Source of the DNA: Anaerolineae bacterium
Lineage (GTDB): Bacteria; Chloroflexota; Anaerolineae; B4-G1; DUEL01
NCBI GenBank assembly: GCA_016931695.1
Contig: JAFGEI010000158.1
Location: 1 to 64,000, forward strand
Reading direction: 5' to 3'
Length of the DNA stretch: 64,000 bases
Below are positions 25,654 to 34,944 of the stretch, piece by piece (position 1 is the stretch's first letter; the number at the start of each line of letters is the position of its first letter). The translations under genes were made by a program, and so were the position numbers. Below the pieces are notes generated by a model that made no database searches, was not told where the DNA came from, and saw nothing but the letters and a program-made list of their open reading frames with translations.

Positions 25654-26718
25654 ATGATGCAGATTACAAACGTCCAGGTCATCCCCGTCGAACTGGGGCT
25701 GCACCTGCCCTACCGGACAGCACGACAAAGCGAAATCGAGAGCATCACGGCGATCTTTGTCCGGGTCGATACTCGCGAGGGCCGCACCGCCTGGGGTTGC
25801 GCCGCTTTCGACCCCACGGCCAGCGGGGAAACGCCAGAGACGGTCGTCCGGGCCTGTCACGCCTGCGCCGATCGCGCCCGCGACCTGAACCCGCTGAACA
25901 CCGAGTATGCCCTGGATGAACTGAGCCAGCTCACTCCCGGCTGTCCCTCCGCCCTCTGCGCCTTCGACCTCGCCTTTCACGACCTCCTCGGCCTGGCGGC
26001 GGGCATGCCGCTGTACCGGCTATTGGGCGGGTACCGACATCGCATCCCCACCTCGGCAACCGTCAGCATCGCGCCGGTCAAGGAAACGGTCGCCCTGGCC
26101 CAGCAGCGAGCGCGGCAGGGATTCCGCATCCTCAAGATCAAGGGCGGCATCGACCCCGAGGAAGACGTCCGCCGGGTGCGCGCAGTTCACGAGGCGCTGC
26201 CGCACATGACCCTCCGTCTCGACGCCGACCAGGGCTATACCGTGCAACAGGCGTTGGAGGTAGCCCAGGCCCTGGAGGAATGGCTGGAGATGCTCGAGCA
26301 GCCCACCCCGGCCGACGACCTGGACAGCCTGGAAGAAGTGACACGGCACAGCCGGGTGCCGATCCTGGCGGACGAGAGCGTCGCCGATCCAGCCTCGGCC
26401 CTGAAGGTCGTCAGCCGGCGTGCCGCCGACGGGATCAGCGTAAAACTGACCGCCTGCGGCGGGCTGCGCTGCAGCCGCATGGTCGACGCCGTCGCCCGGG
26501 CGGCGCAGATGGCGACGATGGTGAGCTGCGTCAACGAGCCCGCCCTCCTCACCGCCGCCGGACTGGGTTTTGCCCTCGGCAGCCCCAACGTCCGCTACGG
26601 CGACCTCGACGGCCATCTCGACCTGATCAACGATCCCACCGTGCCCAGCTTTCGCCTGGAAGGGGGAGAGCTGATCGCCAGCAACGTCCCGGGCCTGGGC
26701 TGCCGGGTCGAACTATAG
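25654..26718 (+). CDS. Enolase-superfamily dipeptide epimerase or muconate-cycloisomerase-like enzyme
   Basis: A 354-residue enzyme of the MLE subgroup. The N-terminal capping domain is followed by a barrel with the catalytic lysine pair: KIKGG (KxK) and, on the opposite face, SVKLTACGG. Metal ligands lie in LRLDADQGY, LEQPT and ADESV. This is the layout of dipeptide epimerases, muconate-lactonizing enzymes and o-succinylbenzoate synthases. With no menaquinone or aromatic genes nearby, dipeptide epimerase is the best guess. Two adjacent ATGs (25654, 25657) follow AGAGGTGA; either may start. It is 16 nt downstream of uvrB. Confidence 0.85.
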   Translation: MMQITNVQVIPVELGLHLPYRTARQSEIESITAIFVRVDTREGRTAWGCAAFDPTASGETPETVVRACHACADRARDLNPLNTEYALDELSQLTPGCPSALCAFDLAFHDLLGLAAGMPLYRLLGGYRHRIPTSATVSIAPVKETVALAQQRARQGFRILKIKGGIDPEEDVRRVRAVHEALPHMTLRLDADQGYTVQQALEVAQALEEWLEMLEQPTPADDLDSLEEVTRHSRVPILADESVADPASALKVVSRRAADGISVKLTACGGLRCSRMVDAVARAAQMATMVSCVNEPALLTAAGLGFALGSPNVRYGDLDGHLDLINDPTVPSFRLEGGELIASNVPGLGCRVEL

Positions 26719-26735
26719 CTGGCCTGTAACGGCCC

Positions 26736-26759
26736 AGGCGGGCCTCCCGCTCCCCGCCT
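26736..26759. terminator. Weak hairpin between convergent genes
   Basis: AGGCGGG pairs with CCCGCCT (7 bp) in the 39-nt gap between the epimerase and the RlmI-type gene. The right arm overlaps the RlmI stop codon. No T-run. Confidence 0.35.
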
Positions 26760-27960
26760 ACTCCATGGCCCGGCAGACAAGCCCCTTCAGATAGGCCCCT
26801 TCCGGAAAGTTCAGGGCAATCGGGTGATCCGCCCCCTGGCAAAGAACGCCGATAATCTGCGCATCACGCCCGGCGTCCAGCGCGGCGCCAAAGAGGATCT
26901 TTTGAAACAAGTCGGCCGAGACCCGGCCAGAGCAAGAGGTCGAAAAGAGAACGCCGCCCGGGCGCAGCAGTTGAAACGCCAGCAGGTTGACGTCCTTGTA
27001 GGCCCGCGACGCCCGCTGCACGTCGCGACCCGAGGGCGCGAACTTGGGCGGATCGAGGACGATCAGGTCAAAGCGGCGCTCCTGGGCACGGAAATCGCGC
27101 AGCACCTGAAACACGTCGCCCTCGACAAACATGTGGCAAGCCGGGTCCTGCCGGTTATGACGCAGGTTCTGCCGGGCGAGATCCAACGCCGGGCGCGACG
27201 AGTCGACAAAGAGCACCTGGTCCGCCCCCGCACAGGCCGCATAGACCCCCCAGGCTCCCGTGTAGCAAAAAGCGTCGAGAACCCGCGCCCCGGCGCAGAA
27301 ACCCGGCAGCAGCGCCCGGTTCTCCCGTTGATCGAGATAAAAACCGGTCTTGTGCCCCCGCCAGACGTCCACCGCAAAGTGGTAGCCATTTTCCAGGATC
27401 ATCAGCGGCTGCGGTGGCTCGCGGCCATCCAGTAGGCCGCTGCGCAGCTCGAGCCCTTCTTTTTCTCGCACGTCGACGTCCGACCGCTCCAAAATTCCCC
27501 GTGGGGCCAGCAGATCGGCCAGGGCAGAGAGGATGGCCGGCTGCCTCTGCGCCATCCCCAGGGTGAGAAACTGGAGCACCAGGTCGTCGCCATACCGATC
27601 CACCACCAGCCCGGGCAGGCCATCGGATTCGGCGTGGACCAGGCGGTAGGCCGTGGTGGCAGGATCGCGCGCCAACGCCGCGCGGCGAGCAATGGCGCGC
27701 TCGAGCTGCGTGCGCCAAAAATGTTCGTCGATCTCTTTGCCCGGGTCCCAGGTGAGAAGCCGGACTGCGATCTGGGAGCGCTGGTTCAGATAACCGCAGG
27801 CAAGCCACTCTCCACGCGCATCGCACACCTGGACCAGGTCGCCGTCGACCGGCTGGCCCTCCAGGCGGGCAATCGCCCCAGAAAACAGCCACGGGTGGCG
27901 GCGAATGACGGACTGTTCCCGCTTCGGCTTGAGGATGACGGCAGCGCGGGACAATCTCAA
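26758..27960 (-). CDS. rlmI: 23S rRNA cytosine-C5 methyltransferase, RlmI family
   Basis: A 400-residue protein. The N-terminal PUA domain (about 8-90) carries RRHPWLFSGAI. A middle domain follows, and a C-terminal Rossmann methyltransferase domain has VLDAFCYTGAWGVYAA (SAM binding), a D in LFVDSSRPALDLAR, LIVLDPPKF and the catalytic STSCSG segment. RlmI relatives methylate C1962 of 23S rRNA. It appears to start at TTG in a TTGA overlap with the histidine kinase stop. Confidence in the exact rRNA target is moderate. Confidence 0.88.
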   Translation of the reverse strand: MRLSRAAVILKPKREQSVIRRHPWLFSGAIARLEGQPVDGDLVQVCDARGEWLACGYLNQRSQIAVRLLTWDPGKEIDEHFWRTQLERAIARRAALARDPATTAYRLVHAESDGLPGLVVDRYGDDLVLQFLTLGMAQRQPAILSALADLLAPRGILERSDVDVREKEGLELRSGLLDGREPPQPLMILENGYHFAVDVWRGHKTGFYLDQRENRALLPGFCAGARVLDAFCYTGAWGVYAACAGADQVLFVDSSRPALDLARQNLRHNRQDPACHMFVEGDVFQVLRDFRAQERRFDLIVLDPPKFAPSGRDVQRASRAYKDVNLLAFQLLRPGGVLFSTSCSGRVSADLFQKILFGAALDAGRDAQIIGVLCQGADHPIALNFPEGAYLKGLVCRAME

Positions 27961-30900
27961 GCGCTCCCGGCCGCGGCGGCTTTGGGCAGGGTCAAATAGA
28001 ACGTGCTGCCACGCCCCAGATCGCTCTGCACCCAGACCTGCCCGCCGTGCGCTTCGACGATCAGTTTGACAATCGCCAGCCCTAACCCGGCGCCGCCGAA
28101 CCGGCGCTGGGCGGAACCGTCGACCTGGTAGAAGCGGTCAAAGATGCGGCCCTGTTTATCCTTGGGAATTCCGATCCCGGTATCCGAGATCGTCACCTGC
28201 AGCCACTTGTCCTCCTCGCGCACCTGGATTGCAATCACGCCGCCGTCCGGGCTGAACTTGATCGCGTTGGCGAGCAAGTTGTCAAATACCTGGGCGATGC
28301 GCGAGGGGTCGACCAACGCCGGGGACAGGCCCGCTGCCACGTCAAGCTCTAACAAGACGCCGGAATTGGCCGCTACGAGGCGGCAGCCGTCCACCGCTAC
28401 CTGTGCCAGCGGCCCGAGATCGACGACCTCCAGCTTGAGCGTCTCTGGCGTGACCGTCTGCAAGGTAATGATATCCCCCACCAGGCGCGTCAACTGCTCG
28501 GTCTTGCGATACACAATGTCTATGCTCTGCTGCTGCGTTTCGGTCAGCGGGCCGAGATGTCCATCCATCATCAATTCCACGTATCCCTTGACAAAGGTGA
28601 GCGGCGTGCGCATCTCGTGGGACACGTTCTGAATCATCTCGTCCTTCATCTGGTCCAACTCCTGGAGCCGCGCATAGGCCTTTTCCAGGTCGGCGACGTG
28701 TTCTTTTACCGCCTGGAACAGCTGCGCGTTCTCTACCGCAGCCGCCACCTGGTTGGCAATCGCCTGCCCCAGGCCCAGCTCTTTGGCAGGAAAATCGCGC
28801 GGGGAGTGGCTCATCGCACTGAGCACGCCGACCACCCGGCCGCGCGAGTGCATCGGGACCAGGGCCATCGCCTGGATCTGCTCGCGGGCAAAACCGCTCA
28901 CTGCCAGGCGGGGGTCCTGGGCAACATCCCCGGCGACGAGCACCTGCCCGCTGCGCACCACCTCCCCCGACATGCCTTTGCCCAAGGGAATATGCATCCC
29001 CAGGTGAGAATAGTGCAGGCCGCGTTGTGCACAGAGCACCAACTCGGCTTGCTCCTTGCTGACCAGGCTGATCGCCGAGGCCTCCACGCCGAAAATATGC
29101 GTCACCTCTTCGGTGGCCACGTCCAAGATCTCTTGCAGATCGAGGGATTGGCCCAGGCGGACAGCGACGGCATTCAACGCCGCCAGTTCTTCCGCCCGCC
29201 GGCTCGTCTCGACGTATAGCCGCGCGTTTTCGATCGCGTTCGCCAATTGATCGGCCATCGTCTGCAATACCGTAATGTCCTCGGCGCTAAAAGCTGCCGG
29301 GCGGGCGGATTGAATCGTCATCGCCCCCACCACGCGACCCCGGCTGATGAGCGGCAATGCCATCTCCGAACGGGTTTGCGGCAGGTGGGGGTTTTCAAAG
29401 CGAACCGCTTCCTTGCCCACGTCGAGAACAATGCGCGCCTCACCGTGGGCAGTACACCAGCCGATCATCGACGACCCGCCGACCTGCAATCGATGCCCCA
29501 CCGCCAGCATCTGCCGCCCGGCCGATCCGGTCCCAGCACGCAGCACGGCCCATTGGCCCGTCTCATCGACCAGGAAAATCCCCGCGTAATAGAGGGCAAA
29601 GCGCCGTCGAATCAGCTCGACCATCTGGGTCAGCAGCGTCTCGACGTCCAAGATCCCCGTTGCGTGGCGCGCCACCTCGGCTGCCGTCTGCAGTTGAACC
29701 GCCCGCTGCTGCACCTCGGTAAACAGGCGCGCATTCTCCAATGAAGCGGCCACCTGGCCGGCCAGCGTCATCGCCAGGTTCATCTGCTCAAAAGTCAGCC
29801 GCTGCTCCTTGAGACTGTCCTCCAGCTCAACGACCCCCATGCATTCCCCCTTGTGAATGAGCGGGAGAATCACCAGGGTCTTGACGCCAAATTCCCGCAT
29901 GTACGCCTGCTCGTTGGGATCGCCATAGGGATCAGAGATGAGAACTTGGACTGGCTGTCGGCTCTCGAGCACCTCGCGAGTGGCAGGAAAGTCTTGTAGC
30001 AAGTAGAATTCGGGGCCCGGCGCAGGCTGGAAAAGCTCGGACTCTTCGTCGTAAAAAAGATCGATCACCAGGCGCAAGGCTTCTCGTTCCTGATCCAAGA
30101 GCGAGATGCTGGCCTCGCGGACGTTCAGGGCAAGAATGAACTGCCGTACCGCAATTGCCGCCAGCTCTTCAAGCTCCGACGAGGTCGTCATCGCCTGTGT
30201 CAACTCGAACAGGCGGTCCAAGCTGTACATCTGGCGGCGAGCCTGCTTTAACAGCACCAGGCTCTCCATCGCCCGTGCGATCAGGTTCGCCACCGCCATT
30301 CCCAGTTCCAGATCCTCCTGGCGAGCATGCTCCTGGCTCAAAGTGACGAGGACGATCCCCCGCAGCCCCCCCCCGCTTCTGAGCGGAAATCCCGCAATCC
30401 CCCAGACCGCCCCGACCTCTCCGACCTGCCCCTCTCCCAGGTGACGCAAAAATCCGGCGATGTTGCGGCTGACCCAGGGCACCCCCCTGGCAATGGCCTC
30501 CCGCCAGTCGGCAGCCAGGTCAATCAGCGGGACCTGGGGTGGGGACAGTGGGTGGTCCGCAATCCACCGCTGCCCCTGGCGATCCGCACCCTTGGGATCG
30601 ACCGACAACAAGCGCAGGGTCTCGCCGGTATCGTCGACGACCATAAAGAGCACATCTACCGCCCCCTTGACCAACACCTGCAGGGCAGACCGGGATTGCA
30701 CAAAGATGTTATGTAAATCGTGCGGCGTCCCGCCAACCGCTGCGGCGACCTGCTGCAGGGCCTGGAAACGGGCCCGCAGTTGATCCTCCTGGGAAATGTC
30801 GCGAAAGACGACCAGCACGCCGTAAAAATGGTCGCCCGCAAAGAGCGGCGTCGCAGCAACCCAGATCGGGATCAACTGGCCATCGCGACGGCGCACCCGC

Positions 30901-31196
30901 GTCTCGTACTGGCTGGAAATGCCCTGGGAGCGCTTGAGCGTTTCGCCATCGACCAGCTCTCGTTCTTGGGGATCGATCAAGGCACTATAGTGCTCGCCCA
31001 GCAGCTCGGCGGGCAAATACCCCAACAACTCGGCGGCACGAGGGCTGACAAACAGGAAGCGACCCTCGGGGTCCGTGATTGTCACTCCCTCCTCCATCCG
31101 CTCCAGGATGTGCCGATAGACCTCACCTGTTGCCAGGGCATCCGCTGTCGTCTGCCCGCCACTGACCGGCTCTTCTGGCGCTGTCACCACAGTCAC
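27957..31196 (-). CDS. Soluble histidine kinase with PAS and four GAF domains
   Basis: A 1079-residue sensor kinase without transmembrane helices. A PAS domain (about 25-140) is followed by four GAF-type domains in series (about 150-310, 320-505, 510-675, 680-845) joined by helical linkers. The phospho-acceptor domain (NVSHEMRTPL) and a HATPase domain with NAIKF, DTGIGI and GGAGLGLAI come next. Many GAF domains suggest integration of several cytosolic signals. It starts at GTG in a GTGA overlap with the HAD gene. No response regulator is adjacent. Confidence 0.93.
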   Translation of the reverse strand: MTVVTAPEEPVSGGQTTADALATGEVYRHILERMEEGVTITDPEGRFLFVSPRAAELLGYLPAELLGEHYSALIDPQERELVDGETLKRSQGISSQYETRVRRRDGQLIPIWVAATPLFAGDHFYGVLVVFRDISQEDQLRARFQALQQVAAAVGGTPHDLHNIFVQSRSALQVLVKGAVDVLFMVVDDTGETLRLLSVDPKGADRQGQRWIADHPLSPPQVPLIDLAADWREAIARGVPWVSRNIAGFLRHLGEGQVGEVGAVWGIAGFPLRSGGGLRGIVLVTLSQEHARQEDLELGMAVANLIARAMESLVLLKQARRQMYSLDRLFELTQAMTTSSELEELAAIAVRQFILALNVREASISLLDQEREALRLVIDLFYDEESELFQPAPGPEFYLLQDFPATREVLESRQPVQVLISDPYGDPNEQAYMREFGVKTLVILPLIHKGECMGVVELEDSLKEQRLTFEQMNLAMTLAGQVAASLENARLFTEVQQRAVQLQTAAEVARHATGILDVETLLTQMVELIRRRFALYYAGIFLVDETGQWAVLRAGTGSAGRQMLAVGHRLQVGGSSMIGWCTAHGEARIVLDVGKEAVRFENPHLPQTRSEMALPLISRGRVVGAMTIQSARPAAFSAEDITVLQTMADQLANAIENARLYVETSRRAEELAALNAVAVRLGQSLDLQEILDVATEEVTHIFGVEASAISLVSKEQAELVLCAQRGLHYSHLGMHIPLGKGMSGEVVRSGQVLVAGDVAQDPRLAVSGFAREQIQAMALVPMHSRGRVVGVLSAMSHSPRDFPAKELGLGQAIANQVAAAVENAQLFQAVKEHVADLEKAYARLQELDQMKDEMIQNVSHEMRTPLTFVKGYVELMMDGHLGPLTETQQQSIDIVYRKTEQLTRLVGDIITLQTVTPETLKLEVVDLGPLAQVAVDGCRLVAANSGVLLELDVAAGLSPALVDPSRIAQVFDNLLANAIKFSPDGGVIAIQVREEDKWLQVTISDTGIGIPKDKQGRIFDRFYQVDGSAQRRFGGAGLGLAIVKLIVEAHGGQVWVQSDLGRGSTFYLTLPKAAAAGSA

Positions 31197-31927
31197 CCCC
31201 TCGTCACCTGCCCGACTCGCCTATCAATCCAGCGGGCAAAGTCGGCCAAACTGCCCTGTCCGTCAGCGGGTCGTTCGCCGGACGGGTGAATCGAATCTGC
31301 ACCGGCAATCCAATAAGTCATCATACCGGTCGATTGGGCCGGGCGGATGTCCATCGCCCAGTCGTCGCCAACAAGCAGGCACGCGCCCGGCTGCCGTCCC
31401 AACCGCTCGGCAATCTCAAAGTAGTAGTCAGGATGAGGCTTGGTCGCGTGCATATTCTCGTAACTCGTCACCAGGTGATAAGGGAACTCTTCCACCGGCA
31501 CGCTGGCCCAGGACAAGCGGTGCTCGATGGCCAGACGCGGGAAGAGCGGATTGGTGGCAATCGCCACCTGGACGCCCTGCGCAAAGGCCCATTCCATCAC
31601 CGAACGTGCAGCATCCCTGGCACGGGTCAGGTGCGCCAGGCGGGGGAAATGTTCGACGTAAAAGCGCTCGAAACGGGGCTCTAATTCCTCGCGCGTGCTT
31701 TTCAAACAGGGGAAAAAGAGCGCGTCGAACGCTTCCCGATTGGTGCTGCTTGGGTCGGTGTTCGTCGTCATGGCCTTGGTCGCGCTCAGCAGGCAGTGGA
31801 CAAAGCGCTCGGGAGAAAAGAGATCCGCCATGTAGGTGCTGAGGGCCTGCAGATAGGAGGGGATAAAGCGGGCCATGTCGTTCTCCAACAGCGTATTATC
31901 CAGGTCGAAAAGAACGGCGTGGATCAT
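31193..31927 (-). CDS. HAD-superfamily hydrolase
   Basis: A 244-residue HAD phosphatase. Nucleophile motif I is DLDNTLL (D8, D10), motif II is ATNPLF, motif III is the lysine of KPHPDYY and motif IV is LVGDDWAMD. A helical C1 cap lies between motifs I and II. The substrate is unknown; such enzymes usually act on phosphorylated metabolites. It is linked to the gene on either side by 4-nt overlaps, so it is co-translated with the histidine kinase and the Cys-rich protein. Confidence 0.92.
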   Translation of the reverse strand: MIHAVLFDLDNTLLENDMARFIPSYLQALSTYMADLFSPERFVHCLLSATKAMTTNTDPSSTNREAFDALFFPCLKSTREELEPRFERFYVEHFPRLAHLTRARDAARSVMEWAFAQGVQVAIATNPLFPRLAIEHRLSWASVPVEEFPYHLVTSYENMHATKPHPDYYFEIAERLGRQPGACLLVGDDWAMDIRPAQSTGMMTYWIAGADSIHPSGERPADGQGSLADFARWIDRRVGQVTRG

Positions 31928-32262
31928 CCCTCACCTCCTTTGCCGGTCAGGATCGCCGCGGCGGCCGGGTGACAGCGCCCGCAGCCCACGTAGGGATTCT
32001 CTACCGCTTCATCGTACTGAACACAATGCGCGCGAACGATCACCCGCCGGCGGAACAGGCGGCGTACCAGACGGCCGTGCAGCACCATATGCACACAGCC
32101 GTTCGCCCGCAGGATATCCGGTACAGGGCAAAATTCGCACACCCGCGGCTCCCAGGGCAGAGAATCCCGGGCACGCGCCAGCATGCGGCACTCTTGCACC
32201 GAGCGCCCACGGTGGAAATCCTCGTAATAGTAGCGGCATTCCTTGCCGGCCGGCGTGATCAC
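31924..32262 (-). CDS. Cysteine-rich metal-binding protein, function unknown
   Basis: A 112-residue protein with eight cysteines: two single ones in GKECRYYY and VQECRML, the pair VCEFC, then GC, HC and the pair GCGRC. The spacing suggests one or two zinc sites or an iron-sulfur cluster. There is also a basic stretch, RLVRRLFRRRV. It starts at GTG after GAGGAG. Coupling to the HAD hydrolase by ATGA suggests a shared pathway. I do not recognise the family. Confidence 0.72.
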   Translation of the reverse strand: MITPAGKECRYYYEDFHRGRSVQECRMLARARDSLPWEPRVCEFCPVPDILRANGCVHMVLHGRLVRRLFRRRVIVRAHCVQYDEAVENPYVGCGRCHPAAAAILTGKGGEG

Positions 32263-32265
32263 CTG

Positions 32266-34935
32266 CTACTCCTCAGTCACCGCCACCATGGCCTCAATGT
32301 CGGCGGCCAGGGCATCCAACTCCCGGCCGTAACACGCCCAATCACCCTGCAACAGGCAGGCCTGCGCCGCGTCATAGTGCGCTTGGGCGGAACGGGCCAG
32401 GCCCGCCAGGTCAGCCGACAATGGCGCCTCAACCGGTTCCTCGGCGACCGGGGCGCCGGATAGAATCTGGGCCAGCGCGCTGTCCAGGCTCTCCGCCATC
32501 ACCACCCGGTTGCCGTACGCAACCAACACCCGCTTCAATTCGGGCAACTGCCCCGACTCGGCCTGCAGGTAAAGCGGTTCCACGTAGAGAATTGTATCGT
32601 CGATGGGAATGACCATCAAATTACCACGAATCGCCCCTGAACCGCGCTGGTTCCAGAGGGTCAACTGCTGCGAGATGTAGGGATCCTGGTCAAAACGGGC
32701 CTCGATCTGCATGGGGCCATAGATCAACTCTCCCTTGGGAAACTCGAATACGCCCAGCTGGCCATAATCCTGGCCGTCGGAATCGGCATACAGCCAGGCA
32801 ATCATGTTGAGACGGCCATTGGGTACGTAGGGGCGAATCATCAAAAACTCGACCCCTTCCTCGTCGGGCAACTGCATGACCACATAGTAGGCATGCATTT
32901 CCTGTTCCCGGGCCTCAAATACCTCGGTGGGGGCCTCCCACAAATCTTCTTTGTTGTAAAAGACGTGGACGTCGTCCATGTGGTAGGACGCATAGGCCTC
33001 GGCCTGAATCGCGAATAACTGCTCGGGATACCGCCAGTGCTCCCGCAGGAGCGGGTCCATCTCTTCGACCGGGGTAAACAGGTCCGGGAAAATCGCCTGG
33101 TAGGTCTGAACAATGGGGTCGTCAGGATCGACGACGTAAAAGGTCGTCTCGCCCGTATAGGCATCGATCGCTACCTTGACGCTGTTGCGGATATAGTTCA
33201 GGCCGCGAAAGGGCTCGGAATAGGGAAAACGGTCAGACCATGAATAAGCGTCGTAGAGCCAGACCAGGCGGCCGTCGGCGATGACCAGGTAGGGATCGGG
33301 ATCGTACCAAAAGAACGGCGCCAGCGTCCACACCCGGTCGCTCAACCGGCGGTGGAAGAGAACCCGGCTGTTCGAATCGATGGCATTGGAAAACAAAATT
33401 TGCGAGCTGTCCAAACGCCAGGCAAATACCAGTCGGCGCCACAGCCCCCCCAACGGGACGCCGTCCGGCCCTTGATAACGGGTATAGACGTTTGTATCCC
33501 CGCTGGGACGGTTGAACTCGTCCTCGTCCGTACCGACAATGACATAGTTGTGCGTCACCTCGCCGAAATAGATCTCGGGGCGAGTGATTTCGAGAACCGG
33601 ATCGGCGCTCTCGGGCGGGATATCCCGCACCAGCAAGTGGGGCAACCCCTCTTCCGAGATTTCGTTGACCGGGCTGAGACAGACGCCATAGCCATGCGTA
33701 AAGACCAGGTGGCGGTTCACCCAGGTCTGGGCCTGGTCGGCCAACTGATCGACGTCCATCTCGCGCGCCGCCAGCATGACTTCACGCAGATTGCCGTCGA
33801 TGAGATAGCGGTCGACGTCGACGTCGCTAAAGGTGTAGTAGAAGCGAATCTCTTGCAATTGCGCGTACGTGGTCAGCAGCGGCCGCCAATCCCACAGCCG
33901 CACATTGTCCATGGTGGGCGCATTTTCCTCGATCGTCTCGGCTGTAATCTGCCCTACAGCCGGGAAATCGAACTCGGCCACGTCGCTCAATCCAAAGGCA
34001 TAGCGGGTAAAGTCGATATTGTATTCAATGTAGGGTCGCTCCCGGGCCAACTCATTGGGGTCGACGACCAATCGCTGCACAATGGCGGGATAGACCGAGC
34101 CCAGAAAAGCAGCGAGCAGCCAGAGTCCTGCCACCACCAGCAGCAACCGCCAGCGACGGACAAAAACATTGGCCAGCAACAACACCGCCCCTCCGACGAC
34201 AATGCCAGTACAGATATTGTAGAGAGGCAAGCGCGCGTGAACATCGGCATATCCCGCGCCAAAGACAACCCCACGCGCTGAATCGAGGATTGCCAGGCGC
34301 GAGAGCTGGTATTCCACAGCCATCAATAGCAACAGGACAGCCCCCAGTATCGAGGCGTGAACAGCCGGTCCCGGCTGTCGCAGACTGCGCGACAGGTTGT
34401 AAACAACCATGGTACCGACAAGCCCCATCACGACCAGCGCCAACGACCATCCCACCAGGAAACGGTAAAAGGGCAGCTTGAAGACATAGAATCCGACGTC
34501 AAAACCAAAGATTGGATCGACGAGGCCAAAGGCCGTGGCATTCGCCGCCATCAGCAGGCTCCGCCATTGAGCCGATACCTGCAATCCCATCACCAAAGCG
34601 ACAATTCCAGCCGCTCCCCACAAGAGCCCGGCGAGAAGCCTCGCCCCCAACTGGATCGTCCGTTTCTGGGGACGAATGACCATCTCCAGGCGGTGCAACA
34701 GCCCGCGGGGCACCAACAACCAGTTCAGAGCCAGGAATCCCCAAACGACCAGTCCACCAACCAGGAAAATCGCGATCTCGGCAGTCAGTTGCGTGCGAAA
34801 GACGGAAAGATACCCCACACTGTCGAACCAGAGCCAATCAGTGTACAACCGGGCGTAAAGGTCGAGCAAGCCTGGCAGGACAAAAACGACCAAGATTCCC
34901 ACCGCGATCAGAACGATCCAGATTCGTTTCGGCAT
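32266..34935 (-). CDS. UPF0182 family membrane protein
   Basis: An 889-residue protein of the UPF0182/COG1615 family. The N-terminal third has about seven transmembrane helices. The rest is a large extracytoplasmic domain rich in Tyr, Asp and Glu, with family-typical stretches such as NYIRNSVKVAIDAYTGE and GNLMVIPIDDTILYVEP. The family is common in Actinobacteria, cyanobacteria and Chloroflexota; its function is unknown. GGAGGAAATC precedes the ATG. The C-terminal 90 residues are helical (DLAGLARSAQAHYDAAQACL). Confidence 0.93.
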   Translation of the reverse strand: MPKRIWIVLIAVGILVVFVLPGLLDLYARLYTDWLWFDSVGYLSVFRTQLTAEIAIFLVGGLVVWGFLALNWLLVPRGLLHRLEMVIRPQKRTIQLGARLLAGLLWGAAGIVALVMGLQVSAQWRSLLMAANATAFGLVDPIFGFDVGFYVFKLPFYRFLVGWSLALVVMGLVGTMVVYNLSRSLRQPGPAVHASILGAVLLLLMAVEYQLSRLAILDSARGVVFGAGYADVHARLPLYNICTGIVVGGAVLLLANVFVRRWRLLLVVAGLWLLAAFLGSVYPAIVQRLVVDPNELARERPYIEYNIDFTRYAFGLSDVAEFDFPAVGQITAETIEENAPTMDNVRLWDWRPLLTTYAQLQEIRFYYTFSDVDVDRYLIDGNLREVMLAAREMDVDQLADQAQTWVNRHLVFTHGYGVCLSPVNEISEEGLPHLLVRDIPPESADPVLEITRPEIYFGEVTHNYVIVGTDEDEFNRPSGDTNVYTRYQGPDGVPLGGLWRRLVFAWRLDSSQILFSNAIDSNSRVLFHRRLSDRVWTLAPFFWYDPDPYLVIADGRLVWLYDAYSWSDRFPYSEPFRGLNYIRNSVKVAIDAYTGETTFYVVDPDDPIVQTYQAIFPDLFTPVEEMDPLLREHWRYPEQLFAIQAEAYASYHMDDVHVFYNKEDLWEAPTEVFEAREQEMHAYYVVMQLPDEEGVEFLMIRPYVPNGRLNMIAWLYADSDGQDYGQLGVFEFPKGELIYGPMQIEARFDQDPYISQQLTLWNQRGSGAIRGNLMVIPIDDTILYVEPLYLQAESGQLPELKRVLVAYGNRVVMAESLDSALAQILSGAPVAEEPVEAPLSADLAGLARSAQAHYDAAQACLLQGDWACYGRELDALAADIEAMVAVTEE

Positions 34936-34944
34936 GATTTCCTC

